DNA of 64,000 bases, from contig NZ_VOHK01000001.1 in assembly GCF_007859325.1 (NCBI RefSeq), positions 372,001 to 436,000 on the forward strand. Reading direction: 5' to 3'. The position numbers and the translations under genes are program-made. Shown piece after piece: positions 26,003 to 35,756 of the stretch; positions within the stretch are counted from its first letter, which is position 1; every line of letters starts with the position of its first letter. This stretch comes from Luteimonas marina (GTDB taxonomy: Bacteria > Pseudomonadota > Gammaproteobacteria > Xanthomonadales > Xanthomonadaceae). The notes under the pieces are model-generated. The model saw only the letters and a program-made list of their open reading frames with translations, was not told where the DNA came from and did not search any database.

Positions 26003-26607
26003 TGCGGCTGGCCCTGGTCGATGCCGGCGGCGCCAACATCGGCTCGGTGCGCTACGCGCTGCAGCGGCTCGGCGTGGAAGCGCAGCTCACCGCGGATGCC
26101 GGGGCCATCCGCGGCGCGGACCGCGTCATCCTGCCCGGCGTGAGCACCGCGGCGACGGTGATGCGGCGCCTGCGCGAACTCGACCTGGTCGAGACCCTGC
26201 GCACGCTGCGCCAGCCACTGCTCGGCGTCTGCGTCGGCATGCAGTTGCTGTTCGAGCACTCCGAAGAGGACGACACGCCCTGCCTGGGCCTGCTGCCCGG
26301 ACAGGTGCGGCGCCTGCCGACCGACGCGGGCATCCGCGTGCCGCACATGGGCTGGAACCGGCTGCGGCTGCGGCTGCGCGGTAGTGACCGACTGCTCGAC
26401 GGTTTCGATGACGGCGAACACGCCTATTTCGTGCACAGCTACGCCGCGGCGGTGACATCCGACTGCATCGCCTCTACCGACCACGGCGGCGAGTTCGCCG
26501 CCGTCGTGCGTCGCGGCAACGTGATGGGCGCGCAGTTCCATCCCGAGCGCTCCGCCGCGGCCGGCGCGCGGCTGCTGCGCAATTTCCTGACGATGGAACC
26601 GGCATGA
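26002..26607 (+). CDS. hisH: Imidazole glycerol phosphate synthase, glutaminase subunit
   Basis: A 201-residue class I glutamine amidotransferase. [17 protein letters not shown] holds the nucleophilic Cys, and [20 protein letters not shown] supplies the His and Glu of the triad. PHMGWNRL is a HisH signature. It supplies ammonia to HisF. The ATG at 26002 overlaps the hisB stop (TGATG). The oxyanion-strand motif [10 protein letters not shown] is at the N-terminus. Confidence 0.95.
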   Translation: MRLALVDAGGANIGSVRYALQRLGVEAQLTADAGAIRGADRVILPGVSTAATVMRRLRELDLVETLRTLRQPLLGVCVGMQLLFEHSEEDDTPCLGLLPGQVRRLPTDAGIRVPHMGWNRLRLRLRGSDRLLDGFDDGEHAYFVHSYAAAVTSDCIASTDHGGEFAAVVRRGNVMGAQFHPERSAAAGARLLRNFLTMEPA

Positions 26608-27365
26608 CCACCGACGCCTTCACCCTCTATCCCGCGATCGACGTACGCAACGGCCGCATCGTGCGCCTCGCGCAGGGCGACTACGCCCAGGAAACCCGCT
26701 ACGGCGACGATCCGCTGGCGCTGGCGCGGGCCTACGCGGAGCAGGGCGCGCAGTGGCTGCACCTGGTCGACCTCGACGCGGCGCGCGCCGGCGGCTACAC
26801 CCTGCTGGATCTGGTGCGCGACATTTCCGGCGCCACCGGACTCAAGGTGCAGACCGGCGGCGGCGTGCGCTCGCGCGATGACGTGCAGCGCATCCTCGAT
26901 GCCGGAGCGTCGCGCGTGGTCGTCGGTTCGCTCGCCGTGCGGGAAGCCGACGAGGCCTGCGGCTGGATCGACGCCTTCGGCAACGAACGCGTCACCGTCG
27001 CGCTCGATACCCGCCAGGACCGAGAAGGCATCTGGCGTTTGCCGGTGCATGGCTGGACGGAAACCGCGGCCGGCACCCTGCAGGACATGGCCCGGCGCTA
27101 TGCCGAACACGGCCTGCGCCACCTGCTATGCACCGACATCACCCGCGACGGCATGATGACCGGGCCGAACCTGGCGCTGTACCGGCTGCTGTCCGAGGCG
27201 GTGCCCGGGCTGGAGCTGCAGGCCTCCGGCGGCGTGCGCGACCTCGACGACGTGCTGCAGGCGCAGGCGCAGGGCTGCGCGGGCATCGTGCTCGGACGCT
27301 CGCTGCTCGAGGGCCGGCTGCAGCTGCCCGAGGCGCTGGGGCGCACCGCGGACGGGGCGCGCTGA
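26604..27365 (+). CDS. hisA: Phosphoribosylformimino-5-aminoimidazole carboxamide ribotide isomerase
   Basis: A 253-residue (beta-alpha)8 barrel that isomerises ProFAR to [25 protein letters not shown] contains the first catalytic Asp; [48 protein letters not shown] (second catalytic Asp) and [11 protein letters not shown] follow. It overlaps the hisH stop by four bases and is followed by hisF with a one-base overlap. Confidence 0.96.
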   Translation: MTTDAFTLYPAIDVRNGRIVRLAQGDYAQETRYGDDPLALARAYAEQGAQWLHLVDLDAARAGGYTLLDLVRDISGATGLKVQTGGGVRSRDDVQRILDAGASRVVVGSLAVREADEACGWIDAFGNERVTVALDTRQDREGIWRLPVHGWTETAAGTLQDMARRYAEHGLRHLLCTDITRDGMMTGPNLALYRLLSEAVPGLELQASGGVRDLDDVLQAQAQGCAGIVLGRSLLEGRLQLPEALGRTADGAR

Positions 27366-28138
27366 TGCTGGCGCGCCGCATCATTCCCTGCCTGGACGTG
27401 CGCGACGGCCGCGTGGTCAAGGGCGTGCGCTTCCGCGACCACGTCGACATGGGCGACATCGTCGAACTGGCATTGCGCTATCGCGACGAGGGCGCGGACG
27501 AACTGGTGTTCTACGACATCGGCGCGAGTCCGCAGCAGCGATCGGTCGATCGCGGCTGGGTCGAGCGCGTCTCGGCGAGCATCGACATTCCGTTCTGCGT
27601 CGCTGGCGGCATCCGCGATGTCGGGACCGCGCGTGCGGTGCTGCACGCCGGCGCGGACAAGATCTCGATCAATTCGCCGGCGCTGGAGCGACCGGCCCTG
27701 ATCTCCGAACTGGCCGACGCCTTCGGCGTGCAGTGCGTGGTGGTCGGCATCGACTCGATCCGGGAAGCCGACGGCGAATGGCGGGTGCGCACGAACACGG
27801 GCGATCCGGACCGCATGCGCGCGCCGTCGGTGCGTACCCTCGACTGGGTGGTCGAGGCGCAGCGCCTGGGCGCCGGCGAGATCGTGCTCAACTGCATGGA
27901 CAGCGACGGCGTGCGCAATGGCTACGACCTGGCGCAGCTGCGCGAGGTCCGAAACCTGTGCAAGGTGCCGCTGGTGGCGTCGGGCGGGGCAGGGGAACCG
28001 GCACACTTCGCCGAGGTGTTCCGCGAGGCCGACGTCGACGGTGCGCTGGCGGCCAGCGTGTTCCACAGCGGCAGGATCCGGATTCCCGGGCTGAAGCGGT
28101 TCCTGCGCGAACAAGAAGTGGAGGTGCGCGATGAGTGA
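27365..28138 (+). CDS. hisF: Imidazole glycerol phosphate synthase, cyclase subunit
   Basis: A 257-residue barrel that condenses PRFAR with ammonia from HisH to give IGP and [25 protein letters not shown] (catalytic Asp11 equivalent), [37 protein letters not shown], and the second catalytic Asp in [14 protein letters not shown] are visible. Its stop overlaps the hisI start by eight bases. Confidence 0.96.
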   Translation: MLARRIIPCLDVRDGRVVKGVRFRDHVDMGDIVELALRYRDEGADELVFYDIGASPQQRSVDRGWVERVSASIDIPFCVAGGIRDVGTARAVLHAGADKISINSPALERPALISELADAFGVQCVVVGIDSIREADGEWRVRTNTGDPDRMRAPSVRTLDWVVEAQRLGAGEIVLNCMDSDGVRNGYDLAQLREVRNLCKVPLVASGGAGEPAHFAEVFREADVDGALAASVFHSGRIRIPGLKRFLREQEVEVRDE

Positions 28139-28754
28139 AACGACTCCACCAGTTGCCGGAGATGCGCTGTCCGCGCTCGACTGGCGCAAGGGCGACGGCC
28201 TGCTGCCGGCGATCGTGCAGGACGCGCGCACCCTGCGCGTGCTGATGCTGGGCTACATGAATGCCGAAGCGCTGCAGGCGACGCTGTCGTCGCGGCGCGT
28301 GACCTTCTTCAGCCGCAGCAAGGGCCGGCTGTGGACCAAGGGCGAATCGTCGGGCCATTTCCTGGATCTCGTCTCGGTGGACGTGGACTGCGACGGCGAC
28401 ACGCTGCTGCTGCTGGCGCACCCGCAGGGATCGACCTGCCACCTGCAGCGCGAGAGCTGCTTCCCCGAGGCGCCCGGCTCGACGCTGGCCGAGCTTTCGC
28501 GCCTGGTCGAGCTGCGCGCCGTCGAGCGGCCGCAAGGCAGCTACACCACGAAGCTGTTCGACGGCGGCGTGCGCCGGATCGCGCAGAAGGTCGGCGAGGA
28601 GGGCGTGGAGACCGCGCTCGCGGCCGTAGCCGAGGACGACGATGCCCTGCTGGGCGAGGGCGCCGACCTGCTGTTCCACCTGCTGGTGCTGCTGCGCGCG
28701 CGCGGGCTGGGGCTGGAAGACGTCGAGGCGAAGCTGCGCACGCGGCGGCGCTGA
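28131..28754 (+). CDS. hisI: Bifunctional phosphoribosyl-AMP cyclohydrolase / phosphoribosyl-ATP pyrophosphatase
   Basis: A 207-residue HisIE fusion. The N-terminal cyclohydrolase has [35 protein letters not shown] and the metal-binding [13 protein letters not shown] and CHLQRESCF. The C-terminal pyrophosphatase has [30 protein letters not shown]. It performs steps 2 and 3. It is the last gene of an eight-gene his run plus regulator; a REP pair follows. Confidence 0.96.
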   Translation: MSETTPPVAGDALSALDWRKGDGLLPAIVQDARTLRVLMLGYMNAEALQATLSSRRVTFFSRSKGRLWTKGESSGHFLDLVSVDVDCDGDTLLLLAHPQGSTCHLQRESCFPEAPGSTLAELSRLVELRAVERPQGSYTTKLFDGGVRRIAQKVGEEGVETALAAVAEDDDALLGEGADLLFHLLVLLRARGLGLEDVEAKLRTRRR

Positions 28755-28768
28755 TCGGTTGCAGGCCT

Positions 28769-28840
28769 GTCATCCCGAGCGCAGCGAGGGATCTTGTTCG
28801 ACTGGACGGGAAGCAGATCCCTCGCTGCGCCCGGGATGAC
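28769..28840. repeat. REP/BIME-like inverted repeat (ATCCC type)
   Basis: GTCATCCCGAGCGCAGCGAGGGATCTTG and AGATCCCTCGCTGCGCCCGGGATGAC flank about 20 bases. It lies right after hisI. The same type occurs at 47232-47297, with half a copy near 33024-33055. Confidence 0.85.
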
Positions 28841-28855
28841 AGCGATTACGCTTTT

Positions 28856-28890
28856 CCTCAGCCCTCAGCCCTCAGCCCTCAGCCCTCAGC
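28856..28890. repeat. Heptanucleotide tandem repeat (CCTCAGC)5
   Basis: Five perfect copies of CCTCAGC lie just past the 3' end of the diguanylate cyclase gene, between convergent genes. Confidence 0.95.
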
Positions 28891-28897
28891 CCGCAAG

Positions 28898-30712
28898 CTA
28901 CGCCGCGCTGATCGAAGTCCGCACGCAGTCGCGGCCGTTGGCCTTGGCCGCATACAGGGCCTTGTCGGCGGTTTCCAGGGCATCGTCCATGTCGTCGATC
29001 GCGTCGGGGGCGACCGTGTGCACGCCGATGCTGGCCGAGACATGGACGCGCAGGCCCTGGGATTCGCAGGGTTCGGACACCAGCGCGCGGCGCACGTCCT
29101 CGGCCACGGCGACCGCCGAGCGCAGGTCGTGCCCGGGCAGCACCACCACGAACTCCTCGCCGCCGAACCGCGCCAGCAGGGCGTCATGCGGGCGCAGCGT
29201 GCGTCCGATCCGGCGCGCGGCCCAGCGCAGGCACTCGTCGCCGACGAGGTGGCCGTGGTGGTCGTTGATCGACTTGAAGTGGTCGAGGTCGACCATCAAC
29301 AGCGACAGCGGCCGCCGTTCGTCGCGGCAGGCGGCCAGCAGCCCGTCGAAGCCCTCGTGGAAGTAGCTGCGGTTGTACAGGCCGGTGAGCGCGTCGCGGC
29401 GGCTGGAGTCCTGCAGCTTCTCGTGCGCGTCCCCGAGCTGCGCCAGTGCCTGTCGCAGCTCCTGCGTGCGCTCGGCGACGTTGCGCTCGAGCTGGCGGTT
29501 GGCCTCGGTGGTGATGCGCTGGTTCTCGTTGCGCAGCTGCGCGTAGCGGTAGCCGAGCGCGATCGACAGCAGCAGCATCTCCAGCGCCGAGCCGATCTGC
29601 ACGCCGTACTCGGTGGCGAAGTTCTTCGGCAGCACGCCGAAGGCGAGCAGGGTGAAGATCGCGGTGCCGAGCAGGAACATCGCCCAGGCCAGCAGCAGCA
29701 GCCGCGCCGGGGTGTAGCCGCGGCGCACGACGAGGATGGTGGTGATCACGATCCAGAGCACGCCGGCGAGCACCGCGCGCGAGGCGATCGGGGTCGAGAT
29801 CCGGTAGGGCAGCCAGATCGAGGCGATACCGAACACGACGAAGAACCCGATCAACGCGATCGTGCCCGCGTTGAACCGCGGCGCCCGCTGCGGCAGTTCG
29901 AGGAAGGTGCGCGCGAACTGCAGCATCGCGATCAGCGCCAGGCAGATCGAGATCGGCACCATGTGGTCGGCCAGCCACGGCGAATCCGGCCACAGGTATT
30001 CGAAGCCGAGGCCGTTGAGGGTGAACAGCACCAGGCCGAAGGCGGTGATGTGGCACAGGTACCAGAAATAGCTGGCGTCGCGCAGCGAGATCCACAGCAC
30101 CAGGTTGTAGAAGAACAGCGCCAGCAGGATGCCGTAGTACAGGCCGATGGCCAGCTGCGCGTCGCGCGAGACTTCGGTGAACGCGGTCTGCGTGTACAGG
30201 TGCAGCGGCACCTGCATCGAGCTTTCGCTTTCCACGCGCAGCAGCAGCTGCACCGGGACGCCGACGGGCAGGTCGACGAGGATGTTGGGGTGGCGGTAGC
30301 GCACGCTGCGCGCGTGGAACGGCGCGTGGTCGCCGCCGACGTGCTGCACGATGCGGCCGTCTGGGTAGCGCAGGAACAGGTCGAGGCGGTCGCTGAGCGG
30401 GTATTCCTGCACCAGCAGCCAGCGCTGCTCGCCGGGATTGCGGTTGACGATGGTCGCGTGGAACCAGAACGCGCCGCTCTGGAAGCCGAAGGCGTCCTTG
30501 CCGCCGGGCAGCGGCGCGAAGTCGCCGCCGGCAACGCGACGCCAGGCGTCTTCGGGCCGGTCGCTCTTCGTGGTGTCGTGGTGGTAGGCCAGGTGCGGCG
30601 AGAGCGCCGCGTCGGATGCCTGCGCCTTGAGTTCGAGCACGGACTGCGCGGACGCGGGCAGGCTCAGGGCCAGGACCAGCCATGCAAGCACGCACCGCCA
30701 CGCCTTCGTCAT
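28898..30712 (-). CDS. Diguanylate cyclase with 7TMR-DISM sensor
   Basis: A 604-residue protein. It has a signal peptide (residues 1-22) and a periplasmic 7TMR-DISMED2 domain (about 25-175; WFHATIVNRNPGEQRWLLVQ, PNILVDLPVGVPVQLLLRVE). Seven membrane helices (about 185-390) begin with LAIGLYYGILLALFFYNLVL. A coiled coil (ERNVAERTQELRQALAQLGD) leads to a C-terminal GGDEF domain with RDALTGLYNRSYF and the active GGEEF. An RxxD inhibitory site is not obvious. It should make c-di-GMP in response to an extracellular, possibly carbohydrate, ligand. Convergent with hisI. Confidence 0.92.
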   Translation of the reverse strand: MTKAWRCVLAWLVLALSLPASAQSVLELKAQASDAALSPHLAYHHDTTKSDRPEDAWRRVAGGDFAPLPGGKDAFGFQSGAFWFHATIVNRNPGEQRWLLVQEYPLSDRLDLFLRYPDGRIVQHVGGDHAPFHARSVRYRHPNILVDLPVGVPVQLLLRVESESSMQVPLHLYTQTAFTEVSRDAQLAIGLYYGILLALFFYNLVLWISLRDASYFWYLCHITAFGLVLFTLNGLGFEYLWPDSPWLADHMVPISICLALIAMLQFARTFLELPQRAPRFNAGTIALIGFFVVFGIASIWLPYRISTPIASRAVLAGVLWIVITTILVVRRGYTPARLLLLAWAMFLLGTAIFTLLAFGVLPKNFATEYGVQIGSALEMLLLSIALGYRYAQLRNENQRITTEANRQLERNVAERTQELRQALAQLGDAHEKLQDSSRRDALTGLYNRSYFHEGFDGLLAACRDERRPLSLLMVDLDHFKSINDHHGHLVGDECLRWAARRIGRTLRPHDALLARFGGEEFVVVLPGHDLRSAVAVAEDVRRALVSEPCESQGLRVHVSASIGVHTVAPDAIDDMDDALETADKALYAAKANGRDCVRTSISAA

Positions 30713-30834
30713 CGCTTTCTCCGGCCTGTCGCGAATTCCATCTGCGAGTCCCCGTCCCTGTCATCCCGGTCGGCATGAAGGGAAACGCCAAGCATCGGCA
30801 TAATGGGACACATCGTATCCAAACGGGAGTCGCC

Positions 30835-32409
30835 GTGGCGAACCGGTGCCGCGTCCGCGCAATGCTGCTGGCCTGCCTCCTGCTGCCGGCGGCAGGCTGG
30901 GCCTGCACCGGCGGGCTGGTGTTCGATGACGTCGACGGCGACGGCGTGCGCCAGCCGGGCGAGCGGGGGCTGCCGGGCGTGCGCGTATCCAACGGCAGGG
31001 AAATCGTTTACAGCGACGCCGACGGCGCCTGGCGCGGCCTGCCGCGGCGGGCCGGCGGCGCGGTGTTCGTCGTCAAGCCGGCGGGGTTCGCGATCGTCGG
31101 CGATCGCGGCGGGCTGCCAGCGTTCTGGCGCGATCCGGAGGATGCTGCGGCGGACGGAAGCTGCGACTTCGCGCTCCGCGCGAAGGACACGGGCGCTGCG
31201 GGGCTGAAGGTCATCGTTTCCAGCGATCCGCAGGCGGGCACCGCGCGCGAAGTCGACTATTACGCGCGTATCGTCGGGCGTTCGCTCGCCGCGCATCGCG
31301 ATGCCGCGCTCGGGCTGACCCTGGGCGATGTCGCCAACGACGACCTCGCGCTGTACCCGGCGCTGAACCGCGCCACCGCCTCGCTCGGCGTGCCGTGGCT
31401 GCACCTCGCCGGCAATCACGACCTCGATGCCGACGCACGCGACGATCATGACTCGCTGGCGACGTTCCGCCGCACGTTCGGACCGGACACCCATGCCTGG
31501 GAGGAACGCGAGGCGGTGTTCGTGATGCTCGACAACGTCGTCGCCCTGCCGGGACAGCGGCCGGGCTATGTCGGCGGCCTGCGCGAGGACCAGTTCGCCT
31601 TCCTCGAAAGCTTCCTCGGCGGGCTCGACCGCGACAGGCTGCTGCTCGTCGCGACGCATATTCCCTGGTTCGACACCGCCGGGAAAGGCCGTCCGCCGAC
31701 CGTGCGCGAAGAAGACCGCGCGCGCCTGTTCGCGCTGCTGCAGCCATTCCCGCGGGTGCTGCTGCTCAGCGGCCATCGGCACACGCAGCGCCGGTTTTTC
31801 CATGGCGCCGATAGCGGATGGACGGGCGAGACCCCGCTGCACGAGTACAACGTCGGCGCGATGAGCGGCGCGTTCTGGTCCGGCGTCGCGGATGCCGACG
31901 GCATTCCCGTGTCGACCATGGCCGACGGCACGCCGCGCGGCTTCGCGATCCTGGAGATCGCGGCGGACGGTGAGTACCGGCTGGCGTGGCATCCGACGCT
32001 GGTGCCGGCGGGGGATCGGGCCTTCACCGATGCGATGGCGCTGCATGCGCCGAGGCTGCTGCGCCGGGGGGCGTATCCCGCCTGGGGCGTCCATGCCAAC
32101 GTGTTCATGGGCCACGAGGGCAGCCGCGTCGAGTACCGGATCGACGGCGGCGAGTGGACGCCGATGACCCGCGTGCTGGCACCGGATCCGCGGCTGCTGG
32201 TCGAGAACGTGCGCGACGATCTCGCCGACGCGCTGCGCAGCTACGACCGCTCGCCGGAGGCGGAGCCGTCGCAGCACCTGTGGCGCGGCACGCTGGCCAC
32301 CGACCTGGCGGCCGGCGAATACAGGGTGGACGTTCGTGCCTTCGACGATCGGGGCGGCGAGCACCGTGCGTGGACCACCTATGGACTGGTCGAGTACGGG
32401 GAGCCGTGA
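30835..32409 (+). CDS. Calcineurin-like phosphoesterase with N- and C-terminal accessory domains
   Basis: A 524-residue secreted protein. The signal peptide is AMLLACLLLPAAGWAC. A SdrD/MetallophosN-like domain is about 25-110 (GLVFDDVDGDGVRQPGERGL). The metallophosphatase core has VSSDPQ, LGDVANDD, LAGNHDLDAD, ATHIPW and LSGHRHTQRR; SDPQ replaces the usual DxH in the first motif. A C-terminal MetallophosC domain has YRIDGGEWTPM. GTG 30835 follows GGGAG; ATG 30862 is an alternative. Divergent from the diguanylate cyclase. The substrate is unknown, probably a phosphodiester in the envelope. Confidence 0.85.
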   Translation: MANRCRVRAMLLACLLLPAAGWACTGGLVFDDVDGDGVRQPGERGLPGVRVSNGREIVYSDADGAWRGLPRRAGGAVFVVKPAGFAIVGDRGGLPAFWRDPEDAAADGSCDFALRAKDTGAAGLKVIVSSDPQAGTAREVDYYARIVGRSLAAHRDAALGLTLGDVANDDLALYPALNRATASLGVPWLHLAGNHDLDADARDDHDSLATFRRTFGPDTHAWEEREAVFVMLDNVVALPGQRPGYVGGLREDQFAFLESFLGGLDRDRLLLVATHIPWFDTAGKGRPPTVREEDRARLFALLQPFPRVLLLSGHRHTQRRFFHGADSGWTGETPLHEYNVGAMSGAFWSGVADADGIPVSTMADGTPRGFAILEIAADGEYRLAWHPTLVPAGDRAFTDAMALHAPRLLRRGAYPAWGVHANVFMGHEGSRVEYRIDGGEWTPMTRVLAPDPRLLVENVRDDLADALRSYDRSPEAEPSQHLWRGTLATDLAAGEYRVDVRAFDDRGGEHRAWTTYGLVEYGEP

Positions 32410-32993
32410 TGGCGGAACTTCCGACAGATCTGCCCGTACGCCATTTCCGCAATGCGGCGGCATGGGAGAAGTGGCTGGCGGCGCACGCGGCCGCCGCCGG
32501 GCTGTGGCTGAAGATCGCGAAGAAGGAGTCCGGCATCGCTTCGGTCACCTATGCCGAGGCGCTGGACGTGGCGCTGTGCCACGGCTGGATCGACGGGCTC
32601 AAGAAGTCGCTCGATGCGCAGTTCTTCCTGCAGCGGTTCACGCCGCGCAAGCCGAGAAGCCTGTGGTCGAAAGTCAATGTCGCCAAGGCCGAACAGCTGA
32701 TCGCCGACGGCCGCATGCGCGAGGGCGGCCTGCGCCAGATCGAGGCCGCGAAGGCGGATGGGCGCTGGGACGCCGCCTACCACGGCGCGTCGAAGATGGA
32801 GGTGCCGGAAGAACTCGCGGCGGCATTGGCGAAGAACCGCAAGGCGAGGGCGTTCTTCGACGCGCTCGACAGGACCAACCGCTATGCGTTCTGCTGGCGG
32901 GTGCAGACCGCGGTGAAACCGGAGACGCGCCGCGCCCGGGTGGAGAAGTTCATCGCCATGCTCGCGCGCGGCGAGAAGATCCACGGCGATTGA
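32409..32993 (+). CDS. YdeI/OmpD-associated family protein
   Basis: A 194-residue protein with family landmarks: AWEKWLAAHAAAAGLWLKIA, VTYAEALDVALCHGWIDGLK, FLQRFTPRKPRSLWSKVNVA, and the C-terminal RYAFCWRVQTAVKPETRRAR. It is a cytosolic bacteriocin-protection/YdeI-type protein whose molecular role is not defined. The ATG overlaps the stop of the phosphoesterase gene (TGATG), so it is translationally coupled to it. A REP-like half-site follows at about 33024. Confidence 0.85.
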   Translation: MAELPTDLPVRHFRNAAAWEKWLAAHAAAAGLWLKIAKKESGIASVTYAEALDVALCHGWIDGLKKSLDAQFFLQRFTPRKPRSLWSKVNVAKAEQLIADGRMREGGLRQIEAAKADGRWDAAYHGASKMEVPEELAAALAKNRKARAFFDALDRTNRYAFCWRVQTAVKPETRRARVEKFIAMLARGEKIHGD

Positions 32994-33263
32994 TCCGGCC
33001 CGCAGGCCGCAGGGCCGGTGGCTGTCATCTCGAGCGCAGCGAGAGATCTGCTTCCACGATCGACGACACGCAGGTGCCGGAAACCAAAAACCCGCGCAGT
33101 GCGCGGGCTTCGGTGTCGATCGGCTGGCGGGCGTTCGCTGGCGGGCGGATCGTTGCGCGTCGCTGGCTGGCGAGGGCTGGCTGGCAGCGCAGGCGCAGTG
33201 TAGGCGGCCGTGGAATTCCATGGCGGAACGAGAATCGCTCGCAGCTGCAGCGCCTTGCCGCCG
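32994..33263. other. 270-base gap with a REP half-site
   Basis: No gene. It contains GTCATCTCGAGCGCAGCGAGAGATCTGC at 33024-33051, a divergent half of the REP pair type seen at 28769 and 47232, followed by short GGCTGGC direct repeats around 33120-33185. Confidence 0.6.
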
Positions 33264-34181
33264 CTACAGCGGGTGCGGATAGGGCAGCGCCGGCCCGCGG
33301 ACCAGGCGGTCTTCCCAGGCCTGCAGGCGCGGGCGGATGTCCTCGCCGATCCACAGCTGCGGTTCGGAAGGCGTATGGCCCTCCATCGTTTCGCGGCGCG
33401 CCACCTGCCGCTTCGCGTACTCGAAGGCTTCGACCAGGCCGCCGTCGCGGTTCATGCCCTCGACCAGCAGCGCGCGCCCGAAATACGTGGCGCTGGCGCT
33501 GTCGCCGCAGCCGAACGAGGGGCGGTCGCGGCGCGCGGCGGCGATGACCAGGGTGTCGGGCGTGGCCAGCGCGGGGATGAAGCCGCCGGAAAAGCAGGCC
33601 GACACGATCAGCAGGCGATGGCGGATGCCGGCGTCGTCGAGCGCGGCGCGCAGCTGCGCAGGCTTCAGCGCGACGTCGAAGCGGTCCCCGAGCCGGATCG
33701 AGAGTTCGTGCTGGCGGCTGCCGTGGGTGGCGAGGTAGAGCAGCAGCAGGTCTTCGTCCGGGTCCATGGCGCGGGCGATGCCGGCCAGCGCATGGCGCAG
33801 GTTGTCGAGCGTGGCCAGCGGGCGCGGCGCCTGCGCCAGGCTGTCGGGATGGTTGACCAGCGCCAGGGTGCGTCCGTCGGCGCCGTAGCGGGCGGTCGCC
33901 AGCGCCTCGAAGTAGGCCACCTCGTTGCGGAACACGTTCTCGTCGCCGTCGCCGGCGAAGCCGAGCGCGTACAGGTCGGGCAGGCCCGGACGCTGCGCGG
34001 GCATCTCCTGCAGGCGTGCGTCGATCAGCTGGCGGTCGCGGGCCGCGACTGCGTCCGCGTCGCAGGCAGGAACCTGCGCGGCCGCCGGCGACAGCCACAG
34101 CCACGCCAGCAGGCCGGCGGCGAGCAAGCGCAGGCCGGCTGTGCGAACGGGGCCGGGCACGGGACTGCGGTGCTCGCGCAT
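33264..34181 (-). CDS. C13 (legumain/caspase-like) family cysteine peptidase
   Basis: A 305-residue secreted or membrane-anchored protein. The signal is RTAGLRLLAAGLLAWLWLSP. The C13-type catalytic pair is visible: His in LLLLYLATHGSRQHELSIRLG and Cys in RLLIVSACFSGGFIPAL. The N-terminal DENVFRNEVAYFEALA is typical of this bacterial subgroup. The start at 34181 leaves 7 bases after the mtnC stop and was preferred to an upstream ATG inside mtnC. It is probably co-transcribed with the methionine-salvage genes although no functional link is known. Confidence 0.82.
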   Translation of the reverse strand: MREHRSPVPGPVRTAGLRLLAAGLLAWLWLSPAAAQVPACDADAVAARDRQLIDARLQEMPAQRPGLPDLYALGFAGDGDENVFRNEVAYFEALATARYGADGRTLALVNHPDSLAQAPRPLATLDNLRHALAGIARAMDPDEDLLLLYLATHGSRQHELSIRLGDRFDVALKPAQLRAALDDAGIRHRLLIVSACFSGGFIPALATPDTLVIAAARRDRPSFGCGDSASATYFGRALLVEGMNRDGGLVEAFEYAKRQVARRETMEGHTPSEPQLWIGEDIRPRLQAWEDRLVRGPALPYPHPL

Positions 34182-34188
34182 CGCCGGT

Positions 34189-34887
34189 TCAGCCCCCGGC
34201 GTCGACGCCGTCGAAGCCGGTCGCGCGCGGATGGCCGTTCGCGGCATCGCCGGTGCGTGGCTGCGGATAGTCGTCGGTCCGGTCGATCAGGGTGGTGCGC
34301 AGGCCGGCCTCGCGCGCGGCGTCGAGTTCGGCGACCACGTCGGACAGGAACAGGATGTCGGCCGGCGCCGCGCCGAGCGCTTCGGCGATGTGGGCGTAGC
34401 TCGCCACGTCGCGCTTGCCGCCGACCGCGGTGTCGAACCAGCCCGAGAACAGGCCGGTCAGGTCGCCGGCGTCGGTGTGCGCGAACAGCAGCTTCTGCGC
34501 GGGCACCGAGCCGGAGGAATACACCGCGAGCGCATGTCCGTCCGCGTGCCAGCGGCGCAGCGCCTGGGCGGCGTCCGGATACACAGGCGCGGTGAAGTCG
34601 GCGCTTGCGTAGCCCGCTTCCCAGACCATGCCCTGCAGCGCCTTGAGCGCGGTGTGCTTGCGGTCCTCGTCGATCCAGCCCTGCAGGGTCTCGACGATCA
34701 TCGCGTCCTGACACAGGCCGCCGTTCTCCAGCGCGACCATGTCCAGCCAGCGGCGGACCTCCGGCTCCTGGCCGTGCTCGCGCACGAAGCGCGGCAGCTC
34801 GCGCCGCGCGTAGGGGAACAGCACGTCCTTGACGAAGGAGATCGAGGAGGTGGTGCCTTCGATGTCGGTGAGGATGACCGGGGGCAT
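34189..34887 (-). CDS. mtnC: Acireductone synthase (enolase-phosphatase E1)
   Basis: A 232-residue HAD enzyme of methionine salvage: it enolises and dephosphorylates 2,3-diketo-5-methylthiopentyl-1-phosphate to acireductone. The N-terminus [20 protein letters not shown] carries the nucleophile Asp. [14 protein letters not shown] and [18 protein letters not shown] are the other HAD motifs. The family-like start is ATG 34887; ATG 34914, nine codons upstream, has a better GGAG and may be used. It lies downstream of mtnD across a REP-containing gap. Confidence 0.93.
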   Translation of the reverse strand: MPPVILTDIEGTTSSISFVKDVLFPYARRELPRFVREHGQEPEVRRWLDMVALENGGLCQDAMIVETLQGWIDEDRKHTALKALQGMVWEAGYASADFTAPVYPDAAQALRRWHADGHALAVYSSGSVPAQKLLFAHTDAGDLTGLFSGWFDTAVGGKRDVASYAHIAEALGAAPADILFLSDVVAELDAAREAGLRTTLIDRTDDYPQPRTGDAANGHPRATGFDGVDAGG

Positions 34888-34960
34888 GCAGTGGCGCCAC
34901 GTGGAGAGACGCATTGGATTATGGCTCCCCGACGGGGATGCGTGCACGACCGGCATGCGT

Positions 34961-35085
34961 CGGGGCGTAGGTCGGGGCTACGCCCCCGACGCGCTTTTCC
35001 GCAACCTCGCGGGAGGCGTGCGTCGGCCACGTAGAGCCTGCCCCGTACTTGATACGGGGGCCGACCTACGGCAGGTCGGGGCTAC
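34961..35085. repeat. REP-like repeats (GTAGGTCGGGGCTAC type)
   Basis: GGCGTAGGTCGGGGCTACGCCCCCGAC at about 34965-34990 and, in inverted and then direct form, GGCCGACCTACGGCAGGTCGGGGCTAC at 35060-35085. They lie between mtnC and mtnD. This sequence type is common in Xanthomonadaceae intergenic DNA. Confidence 0.8.
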
Positions 35086-35645
35086 ACCGCCGCCGCCGCC
35101 GGATTCTCGTAGCGCGGGAACTTCTGCGCGATGTCGGTGCCGGTGAAGTGGCCGATCCAGCCGTCGGGCTGCTCGAAGAAGCGGATCGCGACGAAGCGCG
35201 GCTCCGGCCCCATGTCGAACCAGTGGGTGGTGCCGTCGGGCACCGCGATCAGGTCGTCCTTCACGCACTCGATCTCGTAGACCTTGTCGCCCACGTGCAG
35301 GGTGAACAGGCCGGAGCCGTCGACGAAGAAGCGCACCTCGTCTTCCTTGTGGAAGTGCTCGTCGAGGAACTTGCCGCGCAGTTCGTCCTTCTTCGGGTTG
35401 TCCGGCGCGATGCTGATCACGTCGACGGTGGTGAAGCCGCGCTCGGCGGAGATGCGGTCGATGTCGGCCCTGTACGCGGCCAGCACCTGCTCGGGCGTGG
35501 CGCCGGCCTCGATCGGCTGGCTCGCCTGCCAGCGTTCGAAATGCACGCCGATCTTCGCCAGTTCGCGTGCGATCTCGTCGCCGTCGTGGCTGGTGAATTC
35601 GGGGGTCTCGGGGGCCTGGTCGGAGAAGATGCGGAGTCGGCTCAT
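35082..35645 (-). CDS. mtnD: Acireductone dioxygenase
   Basis: A 187-residue cupin of methionine salvage that oxidises acireductone to 2-keto-4-methylthiobutyrate and formate (Fe form). Metal ligands are in [17 protein letters not shown] (His, His, Glu) and in [20 protein letters not shown] (His). The start at ATG 35645 ([10 protein letters not shown]) fits the family; the upstream open frame overlaps a low-complexity region. The last codons (NPAAAAV) touch the REP element. Confidence 0.95.
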   Translation of the reverse strand: MSRLRIFSDQAPETPEFTSHDGDEIARELAKIGVHFERWQASQPIEAGATPEQVLAAYRADIDRISAERGFTTVDVISIAPDNPKKDELRGKFLDEHFHKEDEVRFFVDGSGLFTLHVGDKVYEIECVKDDLIAVPDGTTHWFDMGPEPRFVAIRFFEQPDGWIGHFTGTDIAQKFPRYENPAAAAV

Positions 35646-35756
35646 GGCGGCTGGGCTCGTGAGGCGGCGGGGGGCGTTCCAGCCTAGCAGCTGCGCCGGA
35701 AACGGGGGTAACGGCAGCGGAACGCGAGCGTTCCGCCGGTGCAACGCGGCGGGCGT

